Notes: generated by a model not told the origin, from the sequence alone. A DNA stretch of 64,000 nt from Gallionella sp. (GCA_028688275.1 JAQTYN010000009.1:1-64000); one strand, 5' to 3'. Numbered from the stretch's first letter, positions 18,906-28,771 are shown. Program-made: numbers and translations.

Positions 18906-20018
18906 ATGAAAAAATTGCATATAGGCGTGGCAGCCATCACATTGATCTCAGTGACAGGCTGTAGTAGCCTAGGGCTGGGCGGTAAGCGCGTCGACTACCA
19001 AGCGGGTGCAGCCGTTGCCCCGTCATTAGAAGTCCCGCCTGAAATGACTACACCTGCCAGCGATGATAGATTTAAGATTCCACAAGGTGATGGTGTAGCC
19101 ACTTACTCTAACTACAGCCGCACAGGTGAAACGCCTACTACCCCAACCGCTACCCCCGTGGGCAATCTACTCCCTGAAATCAAAGGCGCGCATTTAGAAC
19201 GCAATGATAGCCAACGCTGGTTAGTGGTCGAAGACAAAGCGGAAGCCGTTTGGCCCATCGTCAAAGCTTTCTGGAAAGAAAATGGCTTGACCATTAAGTC
19301 CGAAGAAGAGGCCATAGGTGTCATCGAAACCGATTGGTCCGAAAATCGCGCCAAAATTCCACAAGATGGCGTGCGTAATCTGATTGGCAAAGTGTTTGAT
19401 GGACTCTATTCTTCCAACGAACGAGATCAATATCGCACGAGACTGGAACGCAGCAAAGACGGTCTCAGCACCGAAATTTACATCACCCATCGTGGTATGG
19501 CAGAAGTGTCATCTTCAGACAACTCCTCGACAAAATGGCAAGCGCGCCCCAATGATCCCGAATTAGAAGCCATTATGTTGCAACGCTTGTTGGTACGGCT
19601 TGGTGGTAAATCCGCACCTGCAGCTGAAGTTGCTGCGACGCCCCCCCCTACACCAACCACGACCAGCGGAGCCGCCACACTTCAAGAAGTTTATGATGGC
19701 AGCCAAGTGATCATTATTCAGGATGCCTTTGATAAAAGCTGGCGGCGTACTGGTCTTGCAATTGAGCAATCGGGATTGACCATTGAAGACAAAGACCGCA
19801 CTAAAGGAATTTACTTGCTACGTGCAGTCAAAGTCGAACGTGGCTTCCTCGATAAGTTGCAATTCTGGAAAGACAGCCCTGATGAAAATGCACGTTATCG
19901 CGTAACAGTTAAAGATGGCGGCACAAACTGCGAAGTCGCAGCTACGAATGCCGACGGTTTAAGCAGCAACGATAGCAAAAAACTGTTGAGCGCGATTTTC
20001 CAGCATATCAATCAATAG
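18906..20018 (+). CDS. bamC: Outer-membrane assembly lipoprotein BamC
   Basis: The precursor has a lipoprotein signal with lipobox SVTGC (Cys19). It is followed by an unstructured, Pro/Thr-rich stretch and two BamC helix-grip domains, around residues 100-225 and 255-370, separated by a proline/threonine linker. The ATG at 18906 has GGGAG five bases before it; the GTG at 18894 lacks support. It is an accessory subunit of the BAM complex that inserts beta-barrel proteins. It follows dapA, as in E. coli, where it was first called NlpB. Confidence 0.93.
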   Translation: MKKLHIGVAAITLISVTGCSSLGLGGKRVDYQAGAAVAPSLEVPPEMTTPASDDRFKIPQGDGVATYSNYSRTGETPTTPTATPVGNLLPEIKGAHLERNDSQRWLVVEDKAEAVWPIVKAFWKENGLTIKSEEEAIGVIETDWSENRAKIPQDGVRNLIGKVFDGLYSSNERDQYRTRLERSKDGLSTEIYITHRGMAEVSSSDNSSTKWQARPNDPELEAIMLQRLLVRLGGKSAPAAEVAATPPPTPTTTSGAATLQEVYDGSQVIIIQDAFDKSWRRTGLAIEQSGLTIEDKDRTKGIYLLRAVKVERGFLDKLQFWKDSPDENARYRVTVKDGGTNCEVAATNADGLSSNDSKKLLSAIFQHINQ

Positions 20019-20032
20019 GTATTTCACGCGCC

Positions 20033-20800
20033 ATGCGCTTTGCCTCTTTAGGCAGCGGGAGTGAAGGCAACGGATTATTGATTTCCGTTGCCCAAACGCA
20101 TCTGCTGATGGATTGTGGTTTTGGATTAAAAGACAGTCTGATGCGTTTGGCACGCTTAGGTATGTCCGCCGAGCAGCTCACGGGCATACTCGTCACGCAC
20201 GAACATGGCGATCACAGTGGCGGCATTGCTAAGCTGGCACGCAAATACAACTTGCCCGTATGGCTGACGCACGGTACGCGGCGCGCGCAACCCAAGGTCT
20301 TTGCTGACCTACCTCAGTACCACGAAATTGATCCCCACCAAGCCTTTCACATCGGCGATGTCGCCATTCAACCCTACCCTGTGCCCCATGACGCAGGCGA
20401 GCCCGTACAGTTCGTGTTCAGCGACGGCGCAAAACGCTTAGGCGTATTAACCGACACAGGATGCAGCACACCCCATATTGAAGCCATGCTGACGGGCTGT
20501 CACGCCTTAGTTTTGGAGTGCAATCATGACCGTGACTTATTGGAAAATGGCAACTATCCATACAGCCTAAAACAACGCGTGGGCGGACGGCTGGGACATT
20601 TAAATAACCAACAATCGGCGCAACTCTTGGCTCAATTGGAGGTGAGTCAGTTACAACATATCATCGCAGCGCATTTGAGCCAGCAAAATAATATGCCACA
20701 ACTGGCAATACAAGCCCTAAGCCAAGTGCTCAATTGCAATGAGGCGTGGATAGGTATTGCCGATCAACAGACAGGGTTTGATTGGCGAGAAATTACCTGA
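20033..20800 (+). CDS. Metallo-beta-lactamase-fold hydrolase (YycJ/WalJ-like)
   Basis: The 255-residue protein opens with MRFASLGSGSEGNGLLI and has the zinc motif THEHGDHSGG near residue 57, with a later DTG and a C-terminal AAHLSQQNN. These features mark the YycJ/WalJ branch of the metallo-beta-lactamase fold, whose members are thought to act on nucleic acids. It starts 14 bases after bamC, the conserved neighbour order in betaproteobacteria, and probably shares its transcript. Confidence 0.9.
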   Translation: MRFASLGSGSEGNGLLISVAQTHLLMDCGFGLKDSLMRLARLGMSAEQLTGILVTHEHGDHSGGIAKLARKYNLPVWLTHGTRRAQPKVFADLPQYHEIDPHQAFHIGDVAIQPYPVPHDAGEPVQFVFSDGAKRLGVLTDTGCSTPHIEAMLTGCHALVLECNHDRDLLENGNYPYSLKQRVGGRLGHLNNQQSAQLLAQLEVSQLQHIIAAHLSQQNNMPQLAIQALSQVLNCNEAWIGIADQQTGFDWREIT

Positions 20801-20818
20801 TACAACTAACGATAAATG

Positions 20819-20845
20819 AAAAAAGCCGACTTACGTCGGCTTTTT
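20819..20845. terminator. Rho-independent terminator, bidirectional
   Basis: GCCGAC-TTAC-GTCGGC is flanked by A and T runs (AAAAA before, TTTTT after). It lies between the converging hydrolase gene ending at 20800 and the lipoprotein gene ending at 20870, so it can serve both. Confidence 0.88.
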
Positions 20846-20869
20846 ACTACATTCGCGGTTAAGGACGAA

Positions 20870-21094
20870 TTAGTGTGCAGCTGGAGCAGCTGGAGCAGCA
20901 GAAGCAGCAACAGCAGAAGCGTCAGCAGCAACAACAGCAGAAGCGTCAGCAGCTGGAGCAGCAACAGCGGATACAGCTGCTGGAGCTTCAACTACAGCAG
21001 GAGCTGGAGCAGCAGCTGGTTCTTCAGCTGGTTTATCACCACAAGCAGTCAAAGCCAACGCCAACAAAGCAACAACAAGAGCGGATTGTTTCAT
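20870..21094 (-). CDS. Small Ala/Pro-rich lipoprotein with tandem repeats
   Basis: This 74-residue product has a lipoprotein signal with lipobox LTAC (Cys18), then about 55 residues made almost only of Ala, Pro, Val, Ser and Asp. The segment ADASAVVA/ADASAVAA is a direct 8-residue repeat, from a 24-base DNA repeat at about 20911-20952. Such a sequence should be extended and periplasmic. I do not recognise a family. The gene stands alone behind a terminator, and a ribosome-binding site (AAGGAAA) precedes the ATG. Confidence 0.75.
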   Translation of the reverse strand: MKQSALVVALLALALTACGDKPAEEPAAAPAPAVVEAPAAVSAVAAPAADASAVVAADASAVAASAAPAAPAAH

Positions 21095-21242
21095 TTTATT
21101 TCCTTAAGTTAAATTTCGACACAGTTTAAATTTTCGCTTGACCCCGAATAACTGCCTAAGCAATCACACAAAATCAAAGACGCGGCATTCTACCAGTGCG
21201 CCACAGAAAATCTAGTCTATTTTCAACTATTTTTGTGTTTTA

Positions 21243-21734
21243 TTACAAACCCAACTTGTCTGGCGAAAGTGCCTGTGGAGACTCCCCCCACATTTCCATA
21301 AAAAATCCCTTTAGAACACGGGCTTGAACTGCATCATTTTGTTCAAAAACACCACGAGCATCATCAAAATGAAAACGTCGCACGCAATGATTGTCATCCG
21401 CCACCGCAAAAGGCGTGGAAATATGATGCAAATGCGTAATGGTCCGATGAATAAACATTCTGCTAGAGAATTGGCGCAAAAGCATCATCATGCGCGGGCA
21501 AAAATTCGACAAATAATGAATATCATGTGCCAACACATACAGTCGATGGGTAGGGCTATCTAACAAAAAACGATGCAGGATGCTATAACGCGCCTCGCTA
21601 TTAAATCCTAGTCCATCAAAACTCTTGTCAAAAAGATAAAGATTGCGCTCGGCCAAACCACACAAAGTATCCAAAGCGGCCGTGTATTCACCCATTCCGT
21701 TCAACTGAATATGTTGCAATAATTTATCCGACAT
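21243..21734 (-). CDS. Conserved hypothetical protein (DUF7931-like)
   Basis: The 163-residue protein starts at the ATG at 21734, which has GGAGA about six bases upstream. An earlier in-frame start would overlap the upstream gene. It has a pattern like a degenerate phospholipase-D-type half domain (LYLFDKSFDGLGFNS, later HFDDARGVFEQND and GFFMEMW), but no full HKD motif. I recall such proteins as DUF7931, next to the cupin oxygenase in betaproteobacteria. It follows that gene by 11 bases, so the two are probably cotranscribed. Its function is unknown. Confidence 0.7.
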   Translation of the reverse strand: MSDKLLQHIQLNGMGEYTAALDTLCGLAERNLYLFDKSFDGLGFNSEARYSILHRFLLDSPTHRLYVLAHDIHYLSNFCPRMMMLLRQFSSRMFIHRTITHLHHISTPFAVADDNHCVRRFHFDDARGVFEQNDAVQARVLKGFFMEMWGESPQALSPDKLGL

Positions 21735-21745
21735 TTTGTTCTCCG

Positions 21746-22882
21746 TTATCTTTTGATCTGCCCAACGACTAAATAACCATCCAAATACCATTCATACAAC
21801 AAGACCCCCAACGCTTCTGGACAATCTGCCAGTTCGGTTAAGACACGCTGATCCGCCAACTCACGCACTCGCACATAAAGAGTGTGGCTTAGCTGTTGCG
21901 CTTCCCCATTGATAAACACGCTACCACCCTGACACAACATTTGCGATTTTAAATCTAACTCAACGCCCTTCTTTTGAATGGCGGCAATAAACTTTCCTTG
22001 GGCCAAAGGACGCTCTGGTGCATCAAAGAAGATATGTGACTTAGGTTCACTCAAATAACATCCCAGGAAGTTTGCAATATCTTCTTTATCCCAGCGCACT
22101 TGAGCAATCGCCTTTGCGACCTGGTCTAACATGGCACCCCCAATTTCAGAAGGGTGAGATTGAGTGGTTAAATCGGGGTCGGCATACACCCCCTCCACCG
22201 TAATACGGTCTTGCAAATAAACCAGAAATTGCTCCGCCAATTCCTGATACGCTGGCGTGCGAAAACCAATGGAATAAGTCATGCAATCATCTTCGGCGAT
22301 ACCGTTATGCCCGCAATGCGGCGGCAAATACAACATATCGCCCGCTTCCAACACCCATTCTTGCTCAACCTGAAAATTCTTAAGAATACGTAGCGGCGCA
22401 CCTGCTATCAATTCTTTATCCGCCTGCGTAGAAATCTGCCAACGTCGATGCCCTAACCCTTGCAGCAGAAACACATCATACGAATCAAAATGTGGCCCAA
22501 CGCCACCGCCCTTGGGCGCATAGCTGACCATCAAATCATCCAAGCGCGCATGAGGAATAAAACTAAATGCCTTCAGCAACTCAGCTGCTTCAGGCAAATA
22601 ATGATTCACCCCCTGCACTAATACCGTCCATTTGGTTTTACCAAACCCCTTAAAATCCTCGACATCAAACGGAGAGTGCTGGAGCGCAAACTTACCTTTT
22701 GGCTGCGTCACTAAGCGCGCTTGTACATCGTCGCTGCATGCAAGATCAATTAATTGTTGCGGATTTAATAATCCTGTGAAATTGGGAACCGCTTGACGAA
22801 TCAATAACGGTTTCTTTTGCCAATAATCACGCAGGAATTCGTCAACGCTCAGGTTGCCAAGTAGGGTAGTTAGATTTTTCAT
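21746..22882 (-). CDS. roxA: JmjC/cupin ribosomal oxygenase (RoxA/YcfD-like)
   Basis: This 378-residue cupin-4 protein carries the Fe(II) facial triad of JmjC oxygenases: His131 and Asp133 (GPHFDSYDVF) and His192 (PPHCGHNG). The E. coli homologue YcfD hydroxylates an arginine of ribosomal protein L16 using 2-oxoglutarate and oxygen, and the same role is likely here. The N-terminal phrase YWQKKPLLIRQ and the C-terminal winged-helix region fit the family. Its length matches YcfD. Confidence 0.9.
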   Translation of the reverse strand: MKNLTTLLGNLSVDEFLRDYWQKKPLLIRQAVPNFTGLLNPQQLIDLACSDDVQARLVTQPKGKFALQHSPFDVEDFKGFGKTKWTVLVQGVNHYLPEAAELLKAFSFIPHARLDDLMVSYAPKGGGVGPHFDSYDVFLLQGLGHRRWQISTQADKELIAGAPLRILKNFQVEQEWVLEAGDMLYLPPHCGHNGIAEDDCMTYSIGFRTPAYQELAEQFLVYLQDRITVEGVYADPDLTTQSHPSEIGGAMLDQVAKAIAQVRWDKEDIANFLGCYLSEPKSHIFFDAPERPLAQGKFIAAIQKKGVELDLKSQMLCQGGSVFINGEAQQLSHTLYVRVRELADQRVLTELADCPEALGVLLYEWYLDGYLVVGQIKR

Positions 22883-23109
22883 GTGCGAATTATAGCCGTG
22901 TGCGGCTTCGGCAGCATGGCAAAAATAAACTTATCGCTTCAAACAAAAACAATTAAAATGTCACCCCAAGTCCGTCATAGGTCTTATGGCATGGTTGTGC
23001 TGTTATTTATCACATGTATCTTTTGACCTTTATATTTCGTCAAGCTGAAACAAAACCATAGCATTATTCAAGCGGCATACTTAAAATTTAACCACCTAAA
23101 GGAATCAAA

Positions 23110-23598
23110 ATGAAAATCACTAAAGACGCTGTTGTCTCGCTACGCTATACCTTAGTGGATGCTAATACCAACGAAATACTAGAAACCATGGAAGAACCCA
23201 TTAGCTACCTGCACGGCGGTTATGACGGCATTTTTCCTTTGGTTGAAGAGGCACTGCAAGGCAAAAGTACGGGCGACACTTGCTCTGTCACTTTGCAACC
23301 CGATGACGCATTTGGTGAATACGACCATGATCTCGTAGAAGAAGAAAACATCAGCTCCTTCCCCAAGGATATTACGGTTGGCATGCAGTTTGAAGGCGGC
23401 CCAGAAGACTCAGAAGATGAGGATTTTATCCTGTACACCGTGGTGTCTATTGATGGTGAAAATGTCACCGTCGATGGCAATCATCCTCTGTCAGGTAAAA
23501 CACTGACTTTCAATTGCACCGTCACGGGTGTGCGCACAGCGACCGCTGAAGAATTAGCACACGGTCACGTACATGACGGCGAAGAAACATTGCACTAA
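23110..23598 (+). CDS. slyD: FKBP-type peptidyl-prolyl isomerase SlyD
   Basis: The 162-residue protein has the SlyD layout. A split FKBP domain (YLHGGYDGIFPLVEEALQG, DAFGEYDHDLVEE) is interrupted by the insert-in-flap chaperone region (residues 70-120), and it ends in a short histidine-bearing tail (GHVHDGEETLH). The tail is far shorter than the metal-binding tail of E. coli SlyD. It is a cytoplasmic folding helper. AAAGGA stands six bases before the ATG. It converges on thiG. Confidence 0.93.
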   Translation: MKITKDAVVSLRYTLVDANTNEILETMEEPISYLHGGYDGIFPLVEEALQGKSTGDTCSVTLQPDDAFGEYDHDLVEEENISSFPKDITVGMQFEGGPEDSEDEDFILYTVVSIDGENVTVDGNHPLSGKTLTFNCTVTGVRTATAEELAHGHVHDGEETLH

Positions 23599-23611
23599 AC
23601 GCGCGTCATTT

Positions 23612-23635
23612 GAGAGGGGGCAATTGCCCCCTCTT
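23612..23635. terminator. Hairpin between converging slyD and thiG
   Basis: AGAGGGGGC-AATT-GCCCCCTCT is a perfect nine-base-pair stem with short T-rich flanks. It lies 14 bases after slyD and 8 bases after the thiG stop on the other strand. Confidence 0.75.
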
Positions 23636-23642
23636 AAGCTGA

Positions 23643-24437
23643 TTAAGCGCGCACTGAGCTAATCATGCCCGTCACAGGCGAACTGGGACTGGCACTGTAA
23701 AATTTCTTAGGCATACGTCCCGCCAAAAAGGCAGATCGTCCAGCCAACACCGCTTGTTTCATCGCGGATGCCATCAATACAGGTTGTTGAGCCGCCGCAA
23801 TAGCGGTATTCATCAACACGCCTTGGCAGCCCAATTCCATAGCAATGGCTGCATCAGAAGCCGTACCCACGCCCGCATCCACAATCACGGGCACTTTAAC
23901 GCGCTCCATAATCAATTGCAGATTCCATGGGTTCAAAATTCCCATTCCTGAGCCTATCAATGAAGCCAGCGGCATAATTGCCACGCAGCCAATGTCTGCT
24001 AGTTGCTGCGCAATAATGGGGTCGTCCGAAGTATAAACCATCACATCAAAGCCCTCTGCCACGAGCGTTTTGGCCGCCGCAATCGTTTCAATCACATTAG
24101 GATACAGCGATTGAGGATCGCCCAATACCTCTAACTTAACCAAACGATGGTCATCCAACAATTCACGCGCTAAGCGCAAAGTACGCACCGCATCGTCTGC
24201 GGTATAGCAGCCTGCGGTGTTGGGTAGTAAAGTGTATCTTGATGGAGGCAAAATTTCCAACAAACTCGGCTCATTGGGATTTTGCCCTATGTTGCTGCGG
24301 CGAATAGCAATGGTAATAATTTCTGCGCCGCTCGCTTCAATGGCAGCTTGGGTTTCAGCAAAATCTTTATACTTTCCCGTGCCGACGAGCAATCGGGAGG
24401 AATAACTTTTACCAGCGATAATAAGATTGTCGTTCAT
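23643..24437 (-). CDS. thiG: Thiazole synthase ThiG
   Basis: The enzyme forms the thiazole ring of thiamine from deoxyxylulose phosphate, dehydroglycine and ThiS-thiocarboxylate. At 264 residues it has the family features: [19 protein letters not shown] at the start, the Schiff-base lysine in [10 protein letters not shown], and the phosphate-binding [11 protein letters not shown]. ThiS normally sits directly upstream, but here it is 5.5 kb away at 29980. No TPP riboswitch is apparent in the 24438-24594 gap. Confidence 0.96.
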   Translation of the reverse strand: MNDNLIIAGKSYSSRLLVGTGKYKDFAETQAAIEASGAEIITIAIRRSNIGQNPNEPSLLEILPPSRYTLLPNTAGCYTADDAVRTLRLARELLDDHRLVKLEVLGDPQSLYPNVIETIAAAKTLVAEGFDVMVYTSDDPIIAQQLADIGCVAIMPLASLIGSGMGILNPWNLQLIMERVKVPVIVDAGVGTASDAAIAMELGCQGVLMNTAIAAAQQPVLMASAMKQAVLAGRSAFLAGRMPKKFYSASPSSPVTGMISSVRA

Positions 24438-24594
24438 AGTATTCTTTCGTTTAAAAAATACCTCACGCGCGAACGTAAAGGAATAATACGGCGCCAGGCA
24501 GGCAAGCGTAGCACATCCTAAGGCTGCAAAGTTACGCGCACAAGACAGTGCAAAAGACTGGAGACCGAAGCACGCCCTATCAACCGAGGTGCTA

Positions 24595-25647
24595 TCAGTC
24601 GTGATATTGATTCTGTATATCCAACATATCGGGAAGGATGCCTATCAACAAGGGAATAAGATTTGGGTCAAAACACTTCCCTGCTTGCTCTTGCATATAA
24701 GCCAAAGCTTTGTCCAACCCCCAAGATTGTTTATAAGGGCGCGCACTGGTCAATGCATCGAAAACATCTACAATCGCAACGATGCGCCCAACCAACGGAA
24801 TTTCTTCACCCACCAAGCCATTAGGGTATCCAGAACCATCCCATCGCTCATGATGGGTTGATACCACCATTCGAGCCATTTGCATCAATGCGGATGAATC
24901 ATCGCCAATAATTAGTACGCCCATCTCAACATGGGACATCATCACCTGCCACTCCTCGCGGGTCAGATTATCTTGCTTGCGCAGTATCTCATCAGGAACG
25001 CCTATTTTGCCAATATCGTGCATCGAAGCTGCCAATAACAGTAACTCTGCTTCGTCATGACTCATATTGGCTTTTAAGGCAAGAAGTCTTGCATAGCGAC
25101 TCATGCGCATAATATGCATCCCTGTGCCATGGTCCCGATATGCGGCAGCACAGCATAGACGCTCAACGACTTGCTGCCGAGTGCTCGTCAGTTCAGCAGT
25201 ACGGAGCTCAACCAACTTCTCTAAATGTAAACGATACTGTTCATTTTCTTGTTTCAATCGGACGCGTTCAATACAGCGACGGATCAAGTGTTCCAGTGCT
25301 GCCATACTATGGATGGGTTTGGTTACGAAATCCCACACCCCTTTGTGTATCGCGTTTACTGCACGTTCCAGATTTCCCGTACCAGAAATGACAATAACAG
25401 ACTGACCAGGGGCTTCCCGCCGCAGCTGGTCAATAAATTGAAATCCATCCATGAAGGGCATACTTAAATCGACCAGTATTATGTCTGGATGGTGTTGATG
25501 AAGTATCTCAAGACCTGTCACCCCATTCTCAGCTTCAAACACTTTGATGCCAGAATCTTCAAAATAGACACTAATGCTAGATCGAAACCGTTGGTCGTCG
25601 TCGATGATGAGCAGTGAAAAGGGAGCCGTATAATGTTTGGTGTGCAT
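24595..25647 (-). CDS. Response regulator with HD-GYP phosphodiesterase domain
   Basis: The N-terminal receiver has acidic residues LIIDDD and phosphoacceptor Asp60 ([11 protein letters not shown]). A coiled coil (130-160) leads to an HD-GYP domain with [11 protein letters not shown] (210-220) and [11 protein letters not shown] (265-275), where the usual GYP is present as SGYP. These residues bind metals in c-di-GMP phosphodiesterases, so the protein probably breaks down c-di-GMP when phosphorylated. It is the last gene of a four-gene signalling unit; a GGAGG lies just before its ATG. Confidence 0.92.
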   Translation of the reverse strand: MHTKHYTAPFSLLIIDDDQRFRSSISVYFEDSGIKVFEAENGVTGLEILHQHHPDIILVDLSMPFMDGFQFIDQLRREAPGQSVIVISGTGNLERAVNAIHKGVWDFVTKPIHSMAALEHLIRRCIERVRLKQENEQYRLHLEKLVELRTAELTSTRQQVVERLCCAAAYRDHGTGMHIMRMSRYARLLALKANMSHDEAELLLLAASMHDIGKIGVPDEILRKQDNLTREEWQVMMSHVEMGVLIIGDDSSALMQMARMVVSTHHERWDGSGYPNGLVGEEIPLVGRIVAIVDVFDALTSARPYKQSWGLDKALAYMQEQAGKCFDPNLIPLLIGILPDMLDIQNQYHD

Positions 25648-25657
25648 CCCACCTCCA

Positions 25658-26038
25658 CTAAATCCCGCCCAAATCTCTCAAGCGGGTGAATAGTGCAGCT
25701 GGATCGGATAATGGCTTAATGAAAACATCATCATCAGTTAATCCAATGTGGCGAAGTTCATTAGACAACAAGTAATTTGATGAACCAGTATAAATCACAA
25801 AACACAAATCTGGATAAGACGCATGGGCTATTTCGACAAATTTGCCGCCACTCATACTCGGAAGTCGAATATCAACGATGACCACATCAATGGCAACCGA
25901 ATACATTACTTGCAGTGCCGCTTCCCCACTTTCAGCTTCAAACACTCGAAAACCTTCATCCTCAAGGAGCACCTTCAAGTTACGCCGATGACTATCATGA
26001 TCATCCAACAACAATACGGTCATGGGTATCGACATCAT
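25658..26038 (-). CDS. Single-domain response regulator
   Basis: The 126-residue protein is a bare receiver domain with LLLDDHD, phosphoacceptor Asp56 (IVDIRLPSMSG), a Thr in VIYTGSS and the conserved Lys in FIKPLSD. It has no output domain. Its ATG overlaps the stop of the upstream histidine kinase, so it is probably the kinase's direct partner or a relay to the HD-GYP protein encoded ten bases downstream. Confidence 0.92.
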   Translation of the reverse strand: MMSIPMTVLLLDDHDSHRRNLKVLLEDEGFRVFEAESGEAALQVMYSVAIDVVIVDIRLPSMSGGKFVEIAHASYPDLCFVIYTGSSNYLLSNELRHIGLTDDDVFIKPLSDPAALFTRLRDLGGI

Positions 26039-27912
26039 CTAGCACCGCCTAACGCTAACGGCAAGGTCACCACAAATGTACATCCCTTGTTAGGTATTGA
26101 TTCTAATGTCATTTCTCCACCATGCTTATCGACCACAATGACATATGCAATCCACAAGCCCAACCCCGTACCGCTACCGATGGGTTTAGTGGTAAAGAAG
26201 GGCTCAAAAGCGCGCCGCCGTGCATCCTCACTGAATCCAACCCCGTTATCTTGAACTTCAATGCGTACACGATCTGCGAGCAATCGTGCACGCAAAGTGA
26301 TCTGCGGCGTGAAATCACCACCAGCGGTCATTTCAATTTTATCCATCAATGCCTGCGCACTATTTTTGAGCAAATTCAACAAAACCTGTTCAATCTGGCT
26401 ACGCACCATGGGCACGGGGGGCAAGTCAGGATCCACTTCAATGACAATTTTAATCTGACGAAAATCAATGTTTTTATTGAAGTCATAGTCTTTCTGTGCC
26501 AAATCAATAGATTGATTAAATAAGGTTTCAAGTCGTATTGGCGTATATTTAGATTCACTATTGCGACTGAATTCGAGCAAACTACGCACAATCTTAGCGG
26601 CACGCTCACCATCCAACTTGATGTCATTCAAAAATGCAAATACGTTGCGCTTCTCAAGATAACAGCGAATCGCTTCAACCGTGATGCCACATTCCATTGC
26701 CGCCTGATGGTTAGTTTCTAAGCTTTCTGATACACGACGCTCGATGTTTTGCGCGGCTTGCACCATAACACCAAGCGGGTTGTTGATTTCATGGGCTACG
26801 CCAGCTGCCAACCCTCCAATCGACACCATCTTATTAGTTTGCATCATTACTTCTTCGACACGTACGCGTTCAGTCACGTCCACAATATGTATCACAGCTC
26901 CACCTTTAACCGCAGAGGAAAGCGGGTAAACAGCAACCTCAAAGAAATAGGTCTGCCCCCCTTCTTGTTTTACCATGGGTAATCGGTTAATGGCCTTGTG
27001 TTTACGAACCGCATCGAGAATTACTTTGACGTTATCTTCCGAGTATGGAAATGCGGCACGCAACGGCCTACCTATCATAGATTCCGCTGAGTTTTCGCTT
27101 GCCCCAATCGCGGCTGAATTACAGAATGAAATCAGACCTTCGCGGGTTACTACGATCAATGCGGAGGGCATGGCGCAGGTTACATCGACCAATAAGGAGC
27201 GTGCCGCCGCAATTTCGGTCAGCATCGCAATGCGCGCTTGGTCTCGTGATTGCAAACCATCCAACATACTGGAAAAACGCTCGTGCAACACGTCAATTTC
27301 ATCTTGCGATCCTTTACGCAAAAAAGACAAATCAACTCGTCCTGACAGTTCTGTTGCAATAACTTCTTCAGTCAGCAATTTCAACTTTTCAATACGTTTA
27401 ACAACCACTCGGCTGAGTATGTAATGCAATATCAAGCTAAACAAAATAACGAATATCCCCATATGGATAATCATTGATTTAATACGTTTAGCGATAATTA
27501 CCTCATTGTCCTGTTCTGATATCAGCAGCTTGACCTCGCCTAATTTCTGTTTTTCTCTTGAGGTGTTGTAGAGCATGATATCGGCTCGTGAGACCAACAC
27601 ATTCCCTAGAACCGCATTGCCATAACGAGCAACAACACGACCCTTTTGTGACACTTCGACCAACTTGACGCTATCACTCTCATGTGCAATGGTTTTTAAT
27701 GCTATCTCTAACGCGGGATAGTCCTCTGAAACCAACACTTCCACACTATAAGCCGCGATTGACTGCGCAATGGCGTTGCCTTGTTCGTGCAAAATGGATT
27801 TCAATGCAAGACGTTCATCATTCACCGTCAGAGCCCCGAACAACCCCATCAGCAAAGGAGGAACAAGAAAGATACTTAGCGTAATTCGGGTCGAGAGGTG
27901 CATGGTCGTCAA
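26035..27912 (-). CDS. Membrane sensor histidine kinase with HAMP and PAS domains
   Basis: The 625-residue protein has a transmembrane segment at about 10-30, a periplasmic sensor (31-145), a second transmembrane segment (146-168), a HAMP linker, a PAS domain (about 240-350) and a kinase core. The phosphorylated His374 is in GVAHEINNPLG; the ATP lid shows DNGVGF and GTGLGLWIAY. It ends inside the start of the receiver gene and begins five bases after the PhnD-like gene, so a ligand-binding protein may feed this kinase. Confidence 0.93.
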   Translation of the reverse strand: MTTMHLSTRITLSIFLVPPLLMGLFGALTVNDERLALKSILHEQGNAIAQSIAAYSVEVLVSEDYPALEIALKTIAHESDSVKLVEVSQKGRVVARYGNAVLGNVLVSRADIMLYNTSREKQKLGEVKLLISEQDNEVIIAKRIKSMIIHMGIFVILFSLILHYILSRVVVKRIEKLKLLTEEVIATELSGRVDLSFLRKGSQDEIDVLHERFSSMLDGLQSRDQARIAMLTEIAAARSLLVDVTCAMPSALIVVTREGLISFCNSAAIGASENSAESMIGRPLRAAFPYSEDNVKVILDAVRKHKAINRLPMVKQEGGQTYFFEVAVYPLSSAVKGGAVIHIVDVTERVRVEEVMMQTNKMVSIGGLAAGVAHEINNPLGVMVQAAQNIERRVSESLETNHQAAMECGITVEAIRCYLEKRNVFAFLNDIKLDGERAAKIVRSLLEFSRNSESKYTPIRLETLFNQSIDLAQKDYDFNKNIDFRQIKIVIEVDPDLPPVPMVRSQIEQVLLNLLKNSAQALMDKIEMTAGGDFTPQITLRARLLADRVRIEVQDNGVGFSEDARRRAFEPFFTTKPIGSGTGLGLWIAYVIVVDKHGGEMTLESIPNKGCTFVVTLPLALGGAR

Positions 27913-27916
27913 TTAG

Positions 27917-28771
27917 TTAATCATCAAAACCTTTAATCTTCAGCATACTGCGACGTACGCCATCGAAATCAGTATCTTTAGCGGGTAAAAAACCATCCCG
28001 ACCAATGTACTCCAAATCATCCCCCTTCATCCTGAACATCGCCTTTTGCAACTGCTCAACAATGCCTGTAGCAAGCCCCGCCCTACCTACCCAAGCATGT
28101 GTGGGACTCTGAAATGTCACGATCTGACGCAGCCCTTTCGCTTGTCCATATTTTTGCAATGTCGTTTCGTTAGCCGCCCCCGCATCGTAATTGCCTGCAG
28201 CAACGGCGAAAGCGACTTTATCATGTCGTCCAATGAAATCGTATCCTGCCAAGTCGCGTGCGGTAATACCCGCCTGTAATAGCACCTCTTGAGCAAGATA
28301 ACGTCCTGTCGTTGAGTTTTCCTCACCAAAGGCAAAACGTTTTCCTTTCAGATCGGATAATTTCCGAATAGCAGAATCGGTCGCAACGAAGATGACACCA
28401 TTAAAAAAATTTTCACCATGACTGCTTTCCATCGCGATCAACTGGATATCCTGATTTTTCATTTTAGCCATCACATAACTCACAGGGCCAAGTCGGGAAA
28501 AGTCGGCCTTACCGCTGACCACGGCTTCAATAGCCTCTTCGTAAGTAGGAAATATGCGCATTTTAATCTGCACATTGACCCCCTGTTTAGCAAGCTGCTT
28601 TTCCAAATACAAATGGAAGGGATCCATTTTTTTATATTCTTCTGAGGGACGCTCGCTCGCATAGGTGGCGAAATGCAAAATTAACGACTCTGCCATCACA
28701 GTTAGGCTAAACAACAAACACAATAGCCCCAAAAAGCCCAAAGCGAACGGTTTAAAAAATAGTGAATTCAT
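27917..28771 (-). CDS. PhnD-family periplasmic binding protein
   Basis: The 284-residue protein has a signal peptide (about 1-27, ending VMAES) and the fold markers of phosphonate/phosphite-type binding proteins: YPxxLE-like start, ADFSRLGPVSYVMAK, RKLSDLKGKRFAFGE and NSTTGRYLA. No ABC permease or ATPase lies beside it. It is the first gene of an operon with a histidine kinase, which suggests it senses a ligand for the kinase rather than feeding a transporter. The ligand cannot be read from sequence. Confidence 0.88.
   Translation of the reverse strand: MNSLFFKPFALGFLGLLCLLFSLTVMAESLILHFATYASERPSEEYKKMDPFHLYLEKQLAKQGVNVQIKMRIFPTYEEAIEAVVSGKADFSRLGPVSYVMAKMKNQDIQLIAMESSHGENFFNGVIFVATDSAIRKLSDLKGKRFAFGEENSTTGRYLAQEVLLQAGITARDLAGYDFIGRHDKVAFAVAAGNYDAGAANETTLQKYGQAKGLRQIVTFQSPTHAWVGRAGLATGIVEQLQKAMFRMKGDDLEYIGRDGFLPAKDTDFDGVRRSMLKIKGFDD

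Noticed and set aside
20875-21129. Gln-rich plus-strand frame opposite the lipoprotein gene
   Set aside because: It is the mirror of a GCT/GCA-rich repeat coding for Ala on the other strand; it has no start signal or family.
24438-24594. Possible TPP riboswitch upstream of thiG
   Set aside because: The conserved TPP-riboswitch core sequences were not seen.
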